The notes: a model not told the origin generated them from the letters alone. Positions 13,717 through 23,628 are shown, counted from the stretch's first letter. The stretch: 64,000 nucleotides of DNA from Kiloniella laminariae DSM 19542 (GCF_000374005.1 NZ_KB893146.1:151465-215464), one strand, 5' to 3'. Program-made: numbers and translations.

Positions 13717-15501
13717 ATGTCAGAAAAACGGGCGCCAAGGCTGCCACTCTTTCATCAGATTCGTCTTTTTGTTCGGAATGAACAGGTCGTGCTTTCCGTG
13801 CTGGCGATTGTGATCGGCGCAGCTGCCGGCCTGGCTGCGGTGGGTTTTCGCCATTTCATTGATATGGTCCAGCTGTTTTTTTATGGTTTCTCCGGACCGA
13901 ATGTGAGTGAAGGCATCATGGACCTGCCGTGGTGGCAGATTGTTCTTGTGCCTGTAATCGGCGGGGGGATTGTCGGGGTTTTTATCCATTATTTTCTGCC
14001 GGATGGAAAAGCCCAGGGTGTTCAACATGTGATCGAAGGAGTGGCTCTCAAGGGCGGGCGTATGTCCTTCAGAACGGGCATAAGAGCAGCAATTGCCTCG
14101 GCTTTTTCAATAGGGGTTGGAGCCTCTGTTGGTCGTGAGGGACCTGTGGTCCATCTTGGGGCCAGCCTTGGTTCCTGGCTCTCAAAGCGTCTTTCTCTGG
14201 GGTATATTCTGTCGCGCACCCTTTTGGGGTGCGGGGTTGCGGCTGCAGTGGCCAGTTCTTTTAATGCGCCGATTGCAGGTGTGTTTTTTGCGCTTGAGGT
14301 GGTTGTAGGCCATTACGCCTTGTCCGCCTTTGCCCCGATTGTAATCGCATCGGTTGTGGGAACGATCATCAGCCGGATTTATTACGGTGATTTCCCTGCC
14401 TTTATCTTGCCCAAGGCCATGTCGCTGGGGTCTTTCTGGGAGTTTCCCGCTTTTGCCCTGTTGGGTGTTGTGTCAGCTGTTGCGGCGATTGCTTTTATGC
14501 GCTCGGTGATCTTTGCCGAAGACAAGATAGGGCAACTGAAATTGCCTTTCTGGCTTCAGCCTATGGCGGGTGGACTGGTACTCGGGCTGATGGCGCTGGT
14601 TTTCCCCCAGATTATCGGAGTGGGTTATGAGGCAACAGATGCCGCCATTTCAGAACTTTATCCGCTTTGGCTGTTGTTGGCGCTGATTGTTGTCAAGACA
14701 GTGGCGACGGCGATTTCATTCGGCAGCGGTTTTTCCGGCGGGGTCTTTTCGCCTTCCCTCTTTATCGGGGCGATGGTTGGTGGAGCCTACGGAATTATCG
14801 CGACCAGCTTTTTTCCGGAATTGTCATCTGGATACGGGGCCTACACACTCATTGGTATGGGGGCTGTGGCTGGGGCTGTTCTGGGGGCACCGATTTCAAC
14901 CATTCTGATGATCTTTGAGCTGACCAATGACTATGCGCTGACCATTGCGGTAATGATCGCGACCTCTCTGGCCACCGTTATTACTCAACAGGTCCACGGG
15001 CGCTCTTTCTTTATGTGGCAGCTGGAAAGACGGGGGATTGAAATCAGGGGCGGGCGGGAAGCCAGCCTGATGAGGGGGGTGACGGTTGTCGACATGGTGC
15101 AGCAGGATATAACGACCATTGCACCCGACGCTGGACTTGCGATGGTGCGGCAGGAACTCCGCCGAACCAAATTGGGGCAGGTGTTTGTTGTCGATGAAAA
15201 AGGCAGCCTGAAAGGGAGTATTTCCTTTATCGAGCTCGCGGAAGGACTGGAACAGCAGGAGGAGAGCGGCGAAACCGCCACCGCGTTGGAGATTGCCCGC
15301 CGCAAACCGGTATTCCTTGTTGAGAACGCCAATCTGGAACAGGCGTTGCAGCTTCATGGTGCGAGCGGGGAAGTGTATGTTCCTGTTGTGAACAATGCGG
15401 AGGACTGTGTGTTGAAGGGTGTCCTGCACGAACACGATGTGGCGCTTGCTTATAAAAAAGCTCTGGAGCAGGCGCGGGCAGAAGAACGCGGGGAATCCTG
15501 A
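13717..15501 (+). CDS. ClC-family chloride channel/transporter with CBS domains
   Basis: The protein has 594 residues: a ClC membrane domain (about 20-435) and a C-terminal CBS pair (about 450-590). The gating glutamate is present at E141 in GREGPVVHLGAS, and the anion-binding loop reads GSGFSGGVFSP. The first signature GSGIP is replaced by GKAQGV. At the position of the E. coli proton glutamate E203 it has valine (FFALEVVVG, E194-V195), as in many channel-type ClCs (family knowledge). It may therefore conduct chloride without proton exchange (inference). GGGGAG precedes the ATG. Confidence 0.92.
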   Translation: MSEKRAPRLPLFHQIRLFVRNEQVVLSVLAIVIGAAAGLAAVGFRHFIDMVQLFFYGFSGPNVSEGIMDLPWWQIVLVPVIGGGIVGVFIHYFLPDGKAQGVQHVIEGVALKGGRMSFRTGIRAAIASAFSIGVGASVGREGPVVHLGASLGSWLSKRLSLGYILSRTLLGCGVAAAVASSFNAPIAGVFFALEVVVGHYALSAFAPIVIASVVGTIISRIYYGDFPAFILPKAMSLGSFWEFPAFALLGVVSAVAAIAFMRSVIFAEDKIGQLKLPFWLQPMAGGLVLGLMALVFPQIIGVGYEATDAAISELYPLWLLLALIVVKTVATAISFGSGFSGGVFSPSLFIGAMVGGAYGIIATSFFPELSSGYGAYTLIGMGAVAGAVLGAPISTILMIFELTNDYALTIAVMIATSLATVITQQVHGRSFFMWQLERRGIEIRGGREASLMRGVTVVDMVQQDITTIAPDAGLAMVRQELRRTKLGQVFVVDEKGSLKGSISFIELAEGLEQQEESGETATALEIARRKPVFLVENANLEQALQLHGASGEVYVPVVNNAEDCVLKGVLHEHDVALAYKKALEQARAEERGES

Positions 15502-15554
15502 CACAGGACCCGATACTGGATCAGGCCTGGTTAAGAGGTCGGAACTGAAAAGCG

Positions 15555-15586
15555 CAGGAGAGGATCATTTCCATAATCCCCTCCTG
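15555..15586. terminator. hairpin between convergent ClC and deacylase genes
   Basis: CAGGAGAGGAT and ATCCCCTCCTG pair over 11 positions with one mismatch, with a 10-base loop, between two convergent genes. There is no clear T-run, so terminator function is only suggested by position. Confidence 0.4.
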
Positions 15587-15621
15587 TTGATCAAAAGATT
15601 TTCTACGGAAACTGTTCGTCC

Positions 15622-16755
15622 TTAATCTTCAAGCAGCAAGCCTTCTTTCAGGGCAACGGTGCCAGCCACTTTGGCAACCACCATTCCGGGTTTCACAGCC
15701 TTATGCTGCTTTGCCGTAAAGAAAATGCCGTCGGTTCCGGCATAGATGGGAGTCCGGGCATTGGTCGGATCTTCAGCCGTGGGATCGATCAGGGTGGCGA
15801 TCTGCTGGCCCTTTTTCACAATTGAGCCAAGCTCCAGGCAATAGGTGACAAAACCTGCACCGGGTGAGGTGATGATCTCACAGGCATTGGTGCCGGTGGC
15901 GTCACAAAGGGCTTTTGGAAGAGGAGGAGCGCTGCCTTCGACAAGTCCCCGGCGGACCAGAAAGTTGAACAGGGCAGCTGCGTCCTTGGCACCGATCTCA
16001 TCAGAAACATCGGGTCGTCCCCGAAGTTCCACGGTCATGGACATGGTTGCCTGTGGAATCGGATGGTCGGGATAAAGGCGTCCCAGTTCAGCCCAGGGAC
16101 GTGTATAGACTTCATCGAAGCTGTTGCCGCCAGAGTTTTCAGCCATCATCACAGCGTAAGAGCCAAAGTCGGCGGCAAAGTCCTGGCAATCAGGCCAGTT
16201 ATGACTTGAAATATAGAGATAGGGCAGGGAATCATCATCGCAGTGCAGATCAAAAACAAAATCTGCTCGAGATGCTTCACCGACAAGAAGTTTCCGCAGG
16301 CTGTCAAACTCGCTTACAGGGACAAGCTCGTTGATCGCTTCTTGCATCGCGGAACGGATGATGCTGACATTTTCCTCTGCATCTTTGCCCAGACGGGTCT
16401 TGAGCCGATCCCGGGTCATTTCTGTCAGATCGTACCAGCTGCGGTTGAAGTTGCCTTCTCCTCCGGTATGCAAGCGTCCAAGTAAAACGTCACTGCTGAA
16501 TTGATCCAGTCCAATGGGGTTGGCATAGGGGACGACAACAATCTCGCCTTTGATGAGGCCTTTTTTGTCAGCTTCTTCCAACCTTTGCAGCAGGTGATGA
16601 GCTGCCGCCATAGCTGGAGTTTCGTCAGCATGCAGAGCTGCCTGGATATAGGTTTTTTTACCAGGAGTTCCCGCACCATACCGGTGAAAAATAACGTTTC
16701 TCTGAGTTCCGGGAGTTTCAGAGATAAGCGGGTGGCGCTCTGTTTGGCGGGCCAT
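15622..16755 (-). CDS. succinylglutamate desuccinylase/aspartoacylase-family zinc hydrolase
   Basis: This 377-residue member of the AstE/AspA (M14-like) family hydrolyses an amide bond at a zinc site. Zinc ligands are recognisable in AALHADETP (H and E) and VFDLHCDDD. The glutamate region TMSMTVELRGRPDV is near the C-terminal half, and a barrel-sandwich tail GSIVKKGQQIATLIDP ends the protein. Related ectoine utilisation (DoeB) and N-acyl amino acid deacylases share this shape, but no pathway genes are adjacent. The ATG at 16755 follows AGGA at 7 bases; a 19-codon upstream extension is unlikely. Confidence 0.85.
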   Translation of the reverse strand: MARQTERHPLISETPGTQRNVIFHRYGAGTPGKKTYIQAALHADETPAMAAAHHLLQRLEEADKKGLIKGEIVVVPYANPIGLDQFSSDVLLGRLHTGGEGNFNRSWYDLTEMTRDRLKTRLGKDAEENVSIIRSAMQEAINELVPVSEFDSLRKLLVGEASRADFVFDLHCDDDSLPYLYISSHNWPDCQDFAADFGSYAVMMAENSGGNSFDEVYTRPWAELGRLYPDHPIPQATMSMTVELRGRPDVSDEIGAKDAAALFNFLVRRGLVEGSAPPLPKALCDATGTNACEIITSPGAGFVTYCLELGSIVKKGQQIATLIDPTAEDPTNARTPIYAGTDGIFFTAKQHKAVKPGMVVAKVAGTVALKEGLLLED

Positions 16756-16855
16756 TTTTTGTCCTGTCTGGATTCTGTCTTGAAAGAGGCCGTAGCATAC
16801 CTTCAGGTACAAAGATCAATCAATAGAGGGTCATCTGTTAAAAGAGGGTGAGCTT

Positions 16856-19180
16856 GTGGGCGGGCTGCGCTATAAACCAGACATGATGGACGAATCGCAA
16901 TATAACCCTACTGAAATTTCCACTGAACAAGCGCCCTATATGGATGGCTTGAACGCAGCCCAGCTTGAGGCCATTGAGGCAACTGACGGGCCCGTGCTCG
17001 TCCTTGCCGGTGCGGGAACAGGGAAAACCCGTGTCCTGACAACGCGGCTGGCGCACATTCTGGCCACGGGCAAGGCTTTTCCCGGCCAGGTACTGGCGGT
17101 GACCTTCACCAACAAGGCTGCGCAGGAAATGAAAGAGCGGGTGGCCTCGATTCTGAACCTGCCAACGGTTGAACGCTGGTGGCTCGGGACTTTTCACGCT
17201 GTTGCTGTTCGCATGTTAAGGGCACATGCCGAGAAAGCGGGGCTGGGCAGTGATTTTGCCATCATTGATACGGATGATCAGCTTCGTTTGGTCAAGACCT
17301 TGCTGAAAGAGCAAAATCTTGATGACAAAAATTGGCCTCCGAAAGCGGTGCTAGGGGCGTTACAGCGCTGGAAAGATCGTGGGCAGGGACCAGATCAGGT
17401 TTCCAGCAACGAGGCCCGTGAACTTGCTGGTGGCAGGATCCACAAGATCTATGTGAGTTATCAGCAACGTTTGAAGGAGCTGAACGCCTGTGATTTTGGC
17501 GATTTGTTGTTACATACCCTGACCATCTTCCAGAAATATCCGGATGTACTGGCTGATTACCATCGCCGCTTCCACTACATTCTGGTCGATGAATATCAGG
17601 ATACCAACGTGGCCCAGTATCTTTGGTTGCGGCTGCTGGCACAGGGGCATCAGAACGTCTGCTGTGTTGGAGATGATGATCAATCCATTTACGGCTGGCG
17701 CGGGGCTGAAGTTGGCAACATCCTGCGTTTTGAGAAAGACTTTCCTGGTGCCAAGGTTGTTCGGCTCGAGCGCAACTATCGTTCAACCGGACGGATTCTG
17801 GCTGCTGCTTCTTCGGTTATCAGCCACAATGAAGGCCGCTTGGGCAAGACGCTCTGGACAGACGATGACGAGGGAGAACCAATCCGGGTACGAGGCCTTT
17901 GGGATGGGGAAGCCGAAGCCCGTTTTATTGGCGAAGAGGTCGAGAATTTTCAGCGGCAGGGCAAGTCCCTCGACAGTATGGCGATTCTGGTGCGGGCCGG
18001 AGCACAAACCCGCGAGTTCGAAGAACGCTTTCTGACACTGGGTATTCCCTATCGGGTTATCGGCGGGGCTCGTTTTTATGAACGGCTGGAAATCCGTGAT
18101 GCTCTGGGGTATCTGCGTCTGGTTAATTCGCCGGATGACAGCCTGGCGTTTGAGCGGATTATTAACACACCCAAGCGCGGGCTCGGTCCTGCTGCGGTCA
18201 GCGTTGTCCATATGCTGGCACGTGAGAGGAATTGCTCGCTGTTCATGGCCGCGTGCGAAATTGTTGAAACAGATGAATTGCGCCCTGCTGCCCGCAAAAC
18301 CATGGCGGGGTTTGTCACGCAGATGCAGCGGTGGCACGAACGTAAAGCCGATATGGCGCCGCCGGAGCTGGCGGATCTGGTGCTGGAAGAAAGTGGCTAT
18401 CTTGAATTCTGGCAAAATGACAAGTCAGTTGAAGCCAAGGGGCGCGTCGAGAACCTGCGCGAGCTTGTCAATGCTCTGGGGGAATTCGAGAGTCTTGCAA
18501 GTTTTCTTGAGCACGTCAGTCTGGTGATGGATACCAATCGTCAGGTCGGACAGGAAATGGTTTCGATCATGACCTTGCACGGGGCGAAGGGGCTGGAGTT
18601 TGACACAGTGTTTTTGCCAGGCTGGGAAGAAGGGCTGTTTCCGAATCAACGCGCCATGGATGAGCAGGGATTAAAGGGGCTTGAGGAAGAGCGTCGTCTG
18701 GCATATGTCGGTTTGACCCGGGCAAGGCAGAGGGCCGTGATTTCCTTTGCGGCCAATCGCCGGATGCATGGCTCCTGGGCATCGGCCATTCCCTCGCGGT
18801 TTGTTGACGAATTGCCGCCCGAGCATGTCGAACGCGAAAGTGACCGGGGGATCTATTCAGCCCCGCTTGAGCCTTCCTATGGTGGTTTTGGCAGTGGCCG
18901 CTGGCAGGATGCAGATCGGTCTTCAGATCGTCTGAGCCCGGGAATGCAACGGGCACGGAGCTACCAGAGCGGAGAATCCCAGCTGGTTCGCAAGGCAGCA
19001 CAGAAAATATCTGAAGGTAAAAGTGGCTTTAGCCGGGGCGAAAAGGTCTTCCATCAAAAGTTTGGCTATGGATTGGTCACTTCTGTAGAAGGCGAACGCC
19101 TGACAATTTCATTTGATAAGGCGGGCACGAAAAAAGTGCTGAGCAACTTTGTTGTCCCCGCATCACAGGCAGGAATGTAA
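16856..19180 (+). CDS. uvrD: UvrD/PcrA-family DNA helicase
   Basis: This 774-residue superfamily 1A helicase unwinds DNA 3' to 5' in excision and mismatch repair and at stalled transcription complexes. All motifs are present: Walker A GAGTGKT at residues 52-58, VDEYQDTN, GDDDQSIYGWRGAE, LERNYRS, MTLHGAKGLEFDTVFLPGWEEGLFP and YVGLTRAR. The C-terminal segment FHQKFGYGLVTSVEGERLTISFDKAG matches the Tudor-like domain by which PcrA/UvrD binds RNA polymerase. The start is either this GTG, with GAGGG upstream, or the ATG at 16883. The stop overlaps the prmA start by one base (TAATG). Confidence 0.95.
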   Translation: MGGLRYKPDMMDESQYNPTEISTEQAPYMDGLNAAQLEAIEATDGPVLVLAGAGTGKTRVLTTRLAHILATGKAFPGQVLAVTFTNKAAQEMKERVASILNLPTVERWWLGTFHAVAVRMLRAHAEKAGLGSDFAIIDTDDQLRLVKTLLKEQNLDDKNWPPKAVLGALQRWKDRGQGPDQVSSNEARELAGGRIHKIYVSYQQRLKELNACDFGDLLLHTLTIFQKYPDVLADYHRRFHYILVDEYQDTNVAQYLWLRLLAQGHQNVCCVGDDDQSIYGWRGAEVGNILRFEKDFPGAKVVRLERNYRSTGRILAAASSVISHNEGRLGKTLWTDDDEGEPIRVRGLWDGEAEARFIGEEVENFQRQGKSLDSMAILVRAGAQTREFEERFLTLGIPYRVIGGARFYERLEIRDALGYLRLVNSPDDSLAFERIINTPKRGLGPAAVSVVHMLARERNCSLFMAACEIVETDELRPAARKTMAGFVTQMQRWHERKADMAPPELADLVLEESGYLEFWQNDKSVEAKGRVENLRELVNALGEFESLASFLEHVSLVMDTNRQVGQEMVSIMTLHGAKGLEFDTVFLPGWEEGLFPNQRAMDEQGLKGLEEERRLAYVGLTRARQRAVISFAANRRMHGSWASAIPSRFVDELPPEHVERESDRGIYSAPLEPSYGGFGSGRWQDADRSSDRLSPGMQRARSYQSGESQLVRKAAQKISEGKSGFSRGEKVFHQKFGYGLVTSVEGERLTISFDKAGTKKVLSNFVVPASQAGM

Positions 19181-20058
19181 TGAGTGAAAACAACAGCGCC
19201 GTCTGGTGCATTTCCTTTGATGTGCCCGAGGCTCATCTGGCAATCTATGAATTGGCGCTTGAGCCCTTGGAAGGCGCGATTGTCGTTACCAACCCGGACG
19301 CGGCAGGGATGATTTCGGCCAAAGTTTATGTCGATGGCAAACCATCACAGGAGCAGGTCGAGAAACTCTTGTCGGACACCGCTGGTGTTATGGGGGGGCA
19401 AACCCCGGAGGCTCTGATTGAACAGCTCCCGGATATCGACTGGGTTGCGGAAAGCCAGAAGGCTCTGCCGCCCATCGTTGCCGGAAAGTTTTTTGTGCAC
19501 GGGTCTCATATTACCCAGGCACCTCCCGAAGGATCTGTTCCTTTACTGATCGAGGCCAATGTGGCTTTCGGTACCGGGCAGCACGATACCACCAAAGGCT
19601 GTCTGATTGCCCTGACGGATCTGGCCGACGATCGTAAGATTACCTCTGCACTTGATATGGGCTGTGGCTCTGGAATCCTGGCCATGGGGATAAAAATCCT
19701 CTGGGATTGCCCGGTATTGGCGATTGATATTGATGCTGATTCGGTACGGGTTGCCCTTGAGAATGCGACACTGAACAAGGTGTCTGGAATTACCGGGATC
19801 TGTGGTGATGGTTATGCGACAGCTGAAGTCTCCCAACAGGCTCCCTTTGATCTGATCGTGGCCAATATTCTGGCTGAACCTCTATGCCAGATGGCGCCGG
19901 AACTTGAAAAAAATCTTGCTCCAGGCGGTATTGCCGTCCTTTCCGGGTTGTTGATTACCCAGCAGGAACAGGTCGTAAAGGCGCAGGAGGCACAAGGCCT
20001 CAAGGTTATCCGCGAGCTTCACCTCGGCGAGTGGGCGACATTGGTTCTGTCACGGTAA
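19180..20058 (+). CDS. prmA: ribosomal protein L11 methyltransferase
   Basis: The protein has 292 residues. PrmA trimethylates ribosomal protein L11 using S-adenosylmethionine. The SAM-binding motif ALDMGCGSGILAMG and the catalytic-region motif VANILAEPL are clear, and the GTGQHDTT stretch typical of PrmA precedes them. The N-terminal third is the L11-recognition domain. It shares a TAATG junction with uvrD, so the two are co-transcribed. Confidence 0.95.
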   Translation: MSENNSAVWCISFDVPEAHLAIYELALEPLEGAIVVTNPDAAGMISAKVYVDGKPSQEQVEKLLSDTAGVMGGQTPEALIEQLPDIDWVAESQKALPPIVAGKFFVHGSHITQAPPEGSVPLLIEANVAFGTGQHDTTKGCLIALTDLADDRKITSALDMGCGSGILAMGIKILWDCPVLAIDIDADSVRVALENATLNKVSGITGICGDGYATAEVSQQAPFDLIVANILAEPLCQMAPELEKNLAPGGIAVLSGLLITQQEQVVKAQEAQGLKVIRELHLGEWATLVLSR

Positions 20059-20115
20059 AAGGTTTTCTCATTCTCTTTACCTATATTTAGGTATCTGGAT
20101 TTATGCTTTTTAAGT

Positions 20116-20961
20116 ATGAGTTTGAAAATCTTATTTATATGTAAAAGGTTAATCCGCAGGCGGACGATCCAGAGCATTGCTTTTGCTCTGGTTGGTCTTC
20201 TGTCGACACCTTTTTGTTCTTTTGCCCAGGGCCCCGGAGCCAAATCTGAAGGAGATCTGGGGCGAATAGAGGTGCTGGGAAAGCAAATCCCTGTATATCT
20301 TGACGACCTTGAGGCGAGTGTTTTCAGCAAACTGATTTCAAGGATTCACGAAGAAGGTGGACTTGATCTCGTTTTATCGATCCTTCCTGCCCAAAGAGCA
20401 TCAAAACTGTTTTCGTCGGGCAAGGGGGATATTCTTGTTCCCTATCCGCTAAACCAGCAAGAGCTGACGCCTGGCCGCGAGCTTGATGGTGATTTTCTCG
20501 CCTCAAACCCACTTGCTACAATCGACCGCCATGTCCTGACCTTGCCAGGCAGGGATGCGATCACATCACCTGAAGATCTGAAAGGGCTCAGGGTTGGAGT
20601 TACGCTGGGCTATATCTATGGCAATCTGGAAGAGATCGACGACATCCGTCTGATCAGCGCGACCAATCAGGTCTCACTTGTCAAAATGCTGTATTCCGAA
20701 AGAGTAGATGCGGTTGTTTCTTTCCCTTTTGAGACAAAGGTGATTGCCAAGAAACTGGAACTGGCTCCTCTTCCCTGGTTTGACCCTGATTATGTTATTT
20801 CAAGATCCAACATTGTCATGTTGTTTCGGGATACCAATCGGGGAAAAATACTGCAAGGCAGTGTGAACGATACGCTCGCGATCCTTCAGAAAAGTGGCTA
20901 CCTGGATAGGATATCACAGACATTCGAAGTAGAACGGGAAGCGGAACAGACGTTCAACTGA
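20116..20961 (+). CDS. periplasmic solute-binding protein, family 3 type
   Basis: This 281-residue exported protein has a basic N-terminus (KRLIRRR), a hydrophobic signal core and a predicted cleavage near SFAQG. The mature part has the two-lobe pattern of family 3 solute-binding proteins (SPEDLKGLRVGVTLGYIYG; VKMLYSERVDAVVSFPFETKVIAKKL). Such proteins feed ABC transporters or act as free sensors. No transporter subunits adjoin it, so the ligand and partner are unknown. The ribosome site before the ATG is weak. Confidence 0.75.
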   Translation: MSLKILFICKRLIRRRTIQSIAFALVGLLSTPFCSFAQGPGAKSEGDLGRIEVLGKQIPVYLDDLEASVFSKLISRIHEEGGLDLVLSILPAQRASKLFSSGKGDILVPYPLNQQELTPGRELDGDFLASNPLATIDRHVLTLPGRDAITSPEDLKGLRVGVTLGYIYGNLEEIDDIRLISATNQVSLVKMLYSERVDAVVSFPFETKVIAKKLELAPLPWFDPDYVISRSNIVMLFRDTNRGKILQGSVNDTLAILQKSGYLDRISQTFEVEREAEQTFN

Positions 20962-20989
20962 CAGCAATGTTTCATTAGGTCGGGAATAA

Positions 20990-21023
20990 AAAACGCGACA
21001 GAGATTTCTCTCCGTCGCGTTTT
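20990..21023. terminator. bidirectional terminator between convergent genes
   Basis: AACGCGAC (20992-20999) pairs with GTCGCGTT (21014-21021), with an inner GAGA/TCTC extension. It is flanked by A residues on the left and T residues on the right, and lies between the solute-binding gene and the DUF1127 gene. Confidence 0.88.
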
Positions 21024-21052
21024 GCCAATGCAGTCGCGGGCATAAGGGGGGA

Positions 21053-21445
21053 TTATGCTGCGCGGGCTGCCTTGTTCAGGTTTTCAGCTGCCTTGGTATC
21101 TTTCGTGGAAACGAAATCTGAAGAAGACAGGAAAGCAAAACCTGGTTTGAAAGATTTGGTTTCTTTCTCAACGGCTTCAGCATAGAGGCTGTTAACAGTT
21201 GCTTCGATGTTGCCGCGGCTCAGGCCGATATCGTTCAGTTCACGATCGTTCAGGTCCCAGAGCTGGCGAACGGTTGCACGACGCTCCATGTAGTTTTTGA
21301 AGCTCTCTACGATACCGGAAACCGCAGCATAAATGCGATAAGCTTTGGTGTAGCGGTGTGGTGCAACAGTAACCAATACTGGGGCGTTAGCGATTTCCGT
21401 GCGTGCTTTGGTGGCCGCGGAAAAACCGAGTGTTGAATTTTTCAT
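21053..21445 (-). CDS. DUF1127-domain protein, extended form
   Basis: This 130-residue protein carries the DUF1127 core in its centre (ERRATVRQLWDLNDRELNDIGLSRGNIEATV). Most DUF1127 proteins are 45-80 residues. Here about 40 residues precede and 45 follow the core. DUF1127 proteins are small, arginine-rich, often abundant, and in some Alphaproteobacteria affect RNA turnover or phosphate and carbon metabolism (family knowledge). A strong AGGAG site precedes the ATG. The AT-rich stretch to 21720 holds its promoter and that of the divergent aminopeptidase. Confidence 0.88.
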   Translation of the reverse strand: MKNSTLGFSAATKARTEIANAPVLVTVAPHRYTKAYRIYAAVSGIVESFKNYMERRATVRQLWDLNDRELNDIGLSRGNIEATVNSLYAEAVEKETKSFKPGFAFLSSSDFVSTKDTKAAENLNKAARAA

Positions 21446-21720
21446 CGATCTATCTCCTAGATTTGATTTCGCGGCCCGGCTGAGTATAAGATCACCTGGG
21501 TGTTAAACACTCGCCGCCGTGTTGTTGTCATTATATCTAGCTCATTTTGTTGTTTTCGCTAGCGGTGATTCTGCACTTCAGCCATGCATTTTGTGAATAT
21601 TTATCGGTAACTAATTGATATTTATTTATTTTTAGCCATGTTAAAGCATTTCTTGCTCCCGGTTAGAAGCTCGGATAATCTTCGAAAAACAACATTGTAT
21701 ATTGTATAAAGGAACTGAAA

Positions 21721-23538
21721 ATGCCCAAGGCGACGAACAGTGATCACGCTGTCCGGCTTAAAAGCTTACGCGCGCAGCTCTCAGAATCAGGCTTTGATGG
21801 CTTTATTGTGCCCCGTACTGATGAACATCAAGGCGAGTACGTTCCCCCACAGGCGCAGCGCTTGCGCTGGTTGAGCGGCTTTTCAGGGTCAGCAGGTCTG
21901 GGCGTTGTTCTGGCAGATCAGGCGGCAATCTTCGTTGATGGACGTTATACAATTCAGGTTCGCCAGGAGGTGGACCAAAACCTCTTTACTTACAAGCATT
22001 TGATTGAAGAGCCGGCTTCGGAGTGGCTTGAGAACGAGGTGAAGCCGGGCATGAGAATTGCCTATGATCCCTGGTTGCAGAGTGAGGCCCAGGTGAAGAC
22101 CTTGCGTGAGGGAGTCGAAAAAGCAGGCGGTGAGCTGGTTGCAGCGCTGGAGAACCCGCTGGACAAAGTCTGGACCGATCAGCCGGCCCGCCCAAGCAGC
22201 AAGTCGATGCCCTATGATATGGCACATGCAGGCTGCAGTTCGCGAGAGAAACGCGATGAGATTGGCCGGAGCCTGAAGTCCAGCGGTGCTGACTGTGCCG
22301 TGCTCAGTCTTCCGGATTCTGTCGCGTGGCTGCTGAATGTTCGGGGAGAGGATGTTGCGCATACCCCGCTGGTTCTTTCCTTTGCCATTGTTCATGCTGA
22401 TGGTGACGTCCAATGGTTTGTTGATAATGACAAGATTACCAGCGAGACCCTTTCTGCCCTGGATAACCAGGTCGAGATTGCAGAGCCGGGTGCTTTGGAA
22501 GAGCGCCTCGCAGGCTTTGCTAGGGCGGGTAAAAAAGTTTTGATTGACCCGGCGACCTGTCCCGAGCGGGTGGCAACTGTTCTGGAGTTGAACGGGGCAA
22601 AGCTGGTGCGTGCCATGGACCCCTGCCAGAGACCCAAAGCCCGTAAAAACCCGGTAGAGCTTGACGGCCTTCGGGCGTCGCATGTTCGTGATGGTGCGGC
22701 GATGGTGCGGTTTCTTAAGTGGGTAACGGAAACCGCTTTGGCTCGTGCAGGAACAGATGCGCCAGTGACTGAAATGGAAGCCGCTGACAAGTTGTTGTCC
22801 TTCCGTCAGGAAGTCCCACTGTTTCGCGATCTTTCCTTTGATACAATTTCAGGAGCAGGGCCGAACGGAGCAATCTGTCATTACAAGGTGACAGAGGAAA
22901 GCTCTTTGCCGCTTAACCGGGACGAGATCTTTTTGATCGATTCCGGGGGGCAATTTCTGGATGGAACAACTGACATTACCCGGACGGTAATTATTGGTAC
23001 GGCCAATGACGAAATGAAAGACCGTTTCACCCGCGTACTTAAAGGGCATATTGCCCTGGCGACAGCGAAATTCCCGAAAGGGACGAGCGGAATGCAGCTG
23101 GATAGTCTGGCGCGAAGGCCTCTTTGGGATGCCGGGCTGGATTATGATCATGGTACAGGGCATGGTGTGGGCTGTTTCCTGGGGGTACACGAAGGGCCTC
23201 AGCGGATTGGCAAGAACGTCTCTCCTGCTCCCCTTGATCTTGGTGTTTTCCTCTCCAACGAACCTGGTTATTACAAGGCGGGTGAATATGGAATCCGGAT
23301 TGAAAACCTGATGATTGTCCGGGAATCCGGAAAAATGGTCGGGCTGGATATTCCACTTTATGATTTCGAGACAGTTACTCTTTGTCCGATTGATCTGCGG
23401 CTGGTTGATCCCTCGATCATGACTGAGGAAGAGGTGTCCTGGCTGAATGACTATCATGCCCGCGTTCGCAGGGAACTGACACCTCTGTTGGATGATGAGC
23501 ACAAGGTCTGGCTGGAAGAGGTGACACGTCCAGTCTAG
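21721..23538 (+). CDS. pepP: M24B-family Xaa-Pro aminopeptidase
   Basis: This 605-residue three-domain aminopeptidase P of the long type removes an N-terminal residue before proline. Two creatinase-like N-terminal domains precede the pita-bread catalytic domain (about residues 320-540). Metal ligands are visible as FLIDSGGQFLDGTTDITRT (two Asp), GTGHGVGCFLGVHEGP (His), LSNEPGYY (Glu) and GIRIENL (Glu). AAAGGA precedes the ATG. No signal peptide is seen, so it is cytoplasmic. The gene is monocistronic with its own terminator. Confidence 0.93.
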   Translation: MPKATNSDHAVRLKSLRAQLSESGFDGFIVPRTDEHQGEYVPPQAQRLRWLSGFSGSAGLGVVLADQAAIFVDGRYTIQVRQEVDQNLFTYKHLIEEPASEWLENEVKPGMRIAYDPWLQSEAQVKTLREGVEKAGGELVAALENPLDKVWTDQPARPSSKSMPYDMAHAGCSSREKRDEIGRSLKSSGADCAVLSLPDSVAWLLNVRGEDVAHTPLVLSFAIVHADGDVQWFVDNDKITSETLSALDNQVEIAEPGALEERLAGFARAGKKVLIDPATCPERVATVLELNGAKLVRAMDPCQRPKARKNPVELDGLRASHVRDGAAMVRFLKWVTETALARAGTDAPVTEMEAADKLLSFRQEVPLFRDLSFDTISGAGPNGAICHYKVTEESSLPLNRDEIFLIDSGGQFLDGTTDITRTVIIGTANDEMKDRFTRVLKGHIALATAKFPKGTSGMQLDSLARRPLWDAGLDYDHGTGHGVGCFLGVHEGPQRIGKNVSPAPLDLGVFLSNEPGYYKAGEYGIRIENLMIVRESGKMVGLDIPLYDFETVTLCPIDLRLVDPSIMTEEEVSWLNDYHARVRRELTPLLDDEHKVWLEEVTRPV

Positions 23539-23564
23539 ATCCAGTAAAAAAAGAGAATTGTTTT

Positions 23565-23596
23565 CGGGGGTGGCTTTTAAGCTGCCCCCGTTTTTT
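23565..23596 (+). terminator. intrinsic terminator of the aminopeptidase gene
   Basis: CGGGGGTGGC-TTTTAA-GCTGCCCCCG forms a 10-bp stem with two G-U pairs, followed by TTTTTT. Confidence 0.92.
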
Positions 23597-23628
23597 GTGT
23601 CCGGATCTTTTTTATCTGGTGGCTAGGG

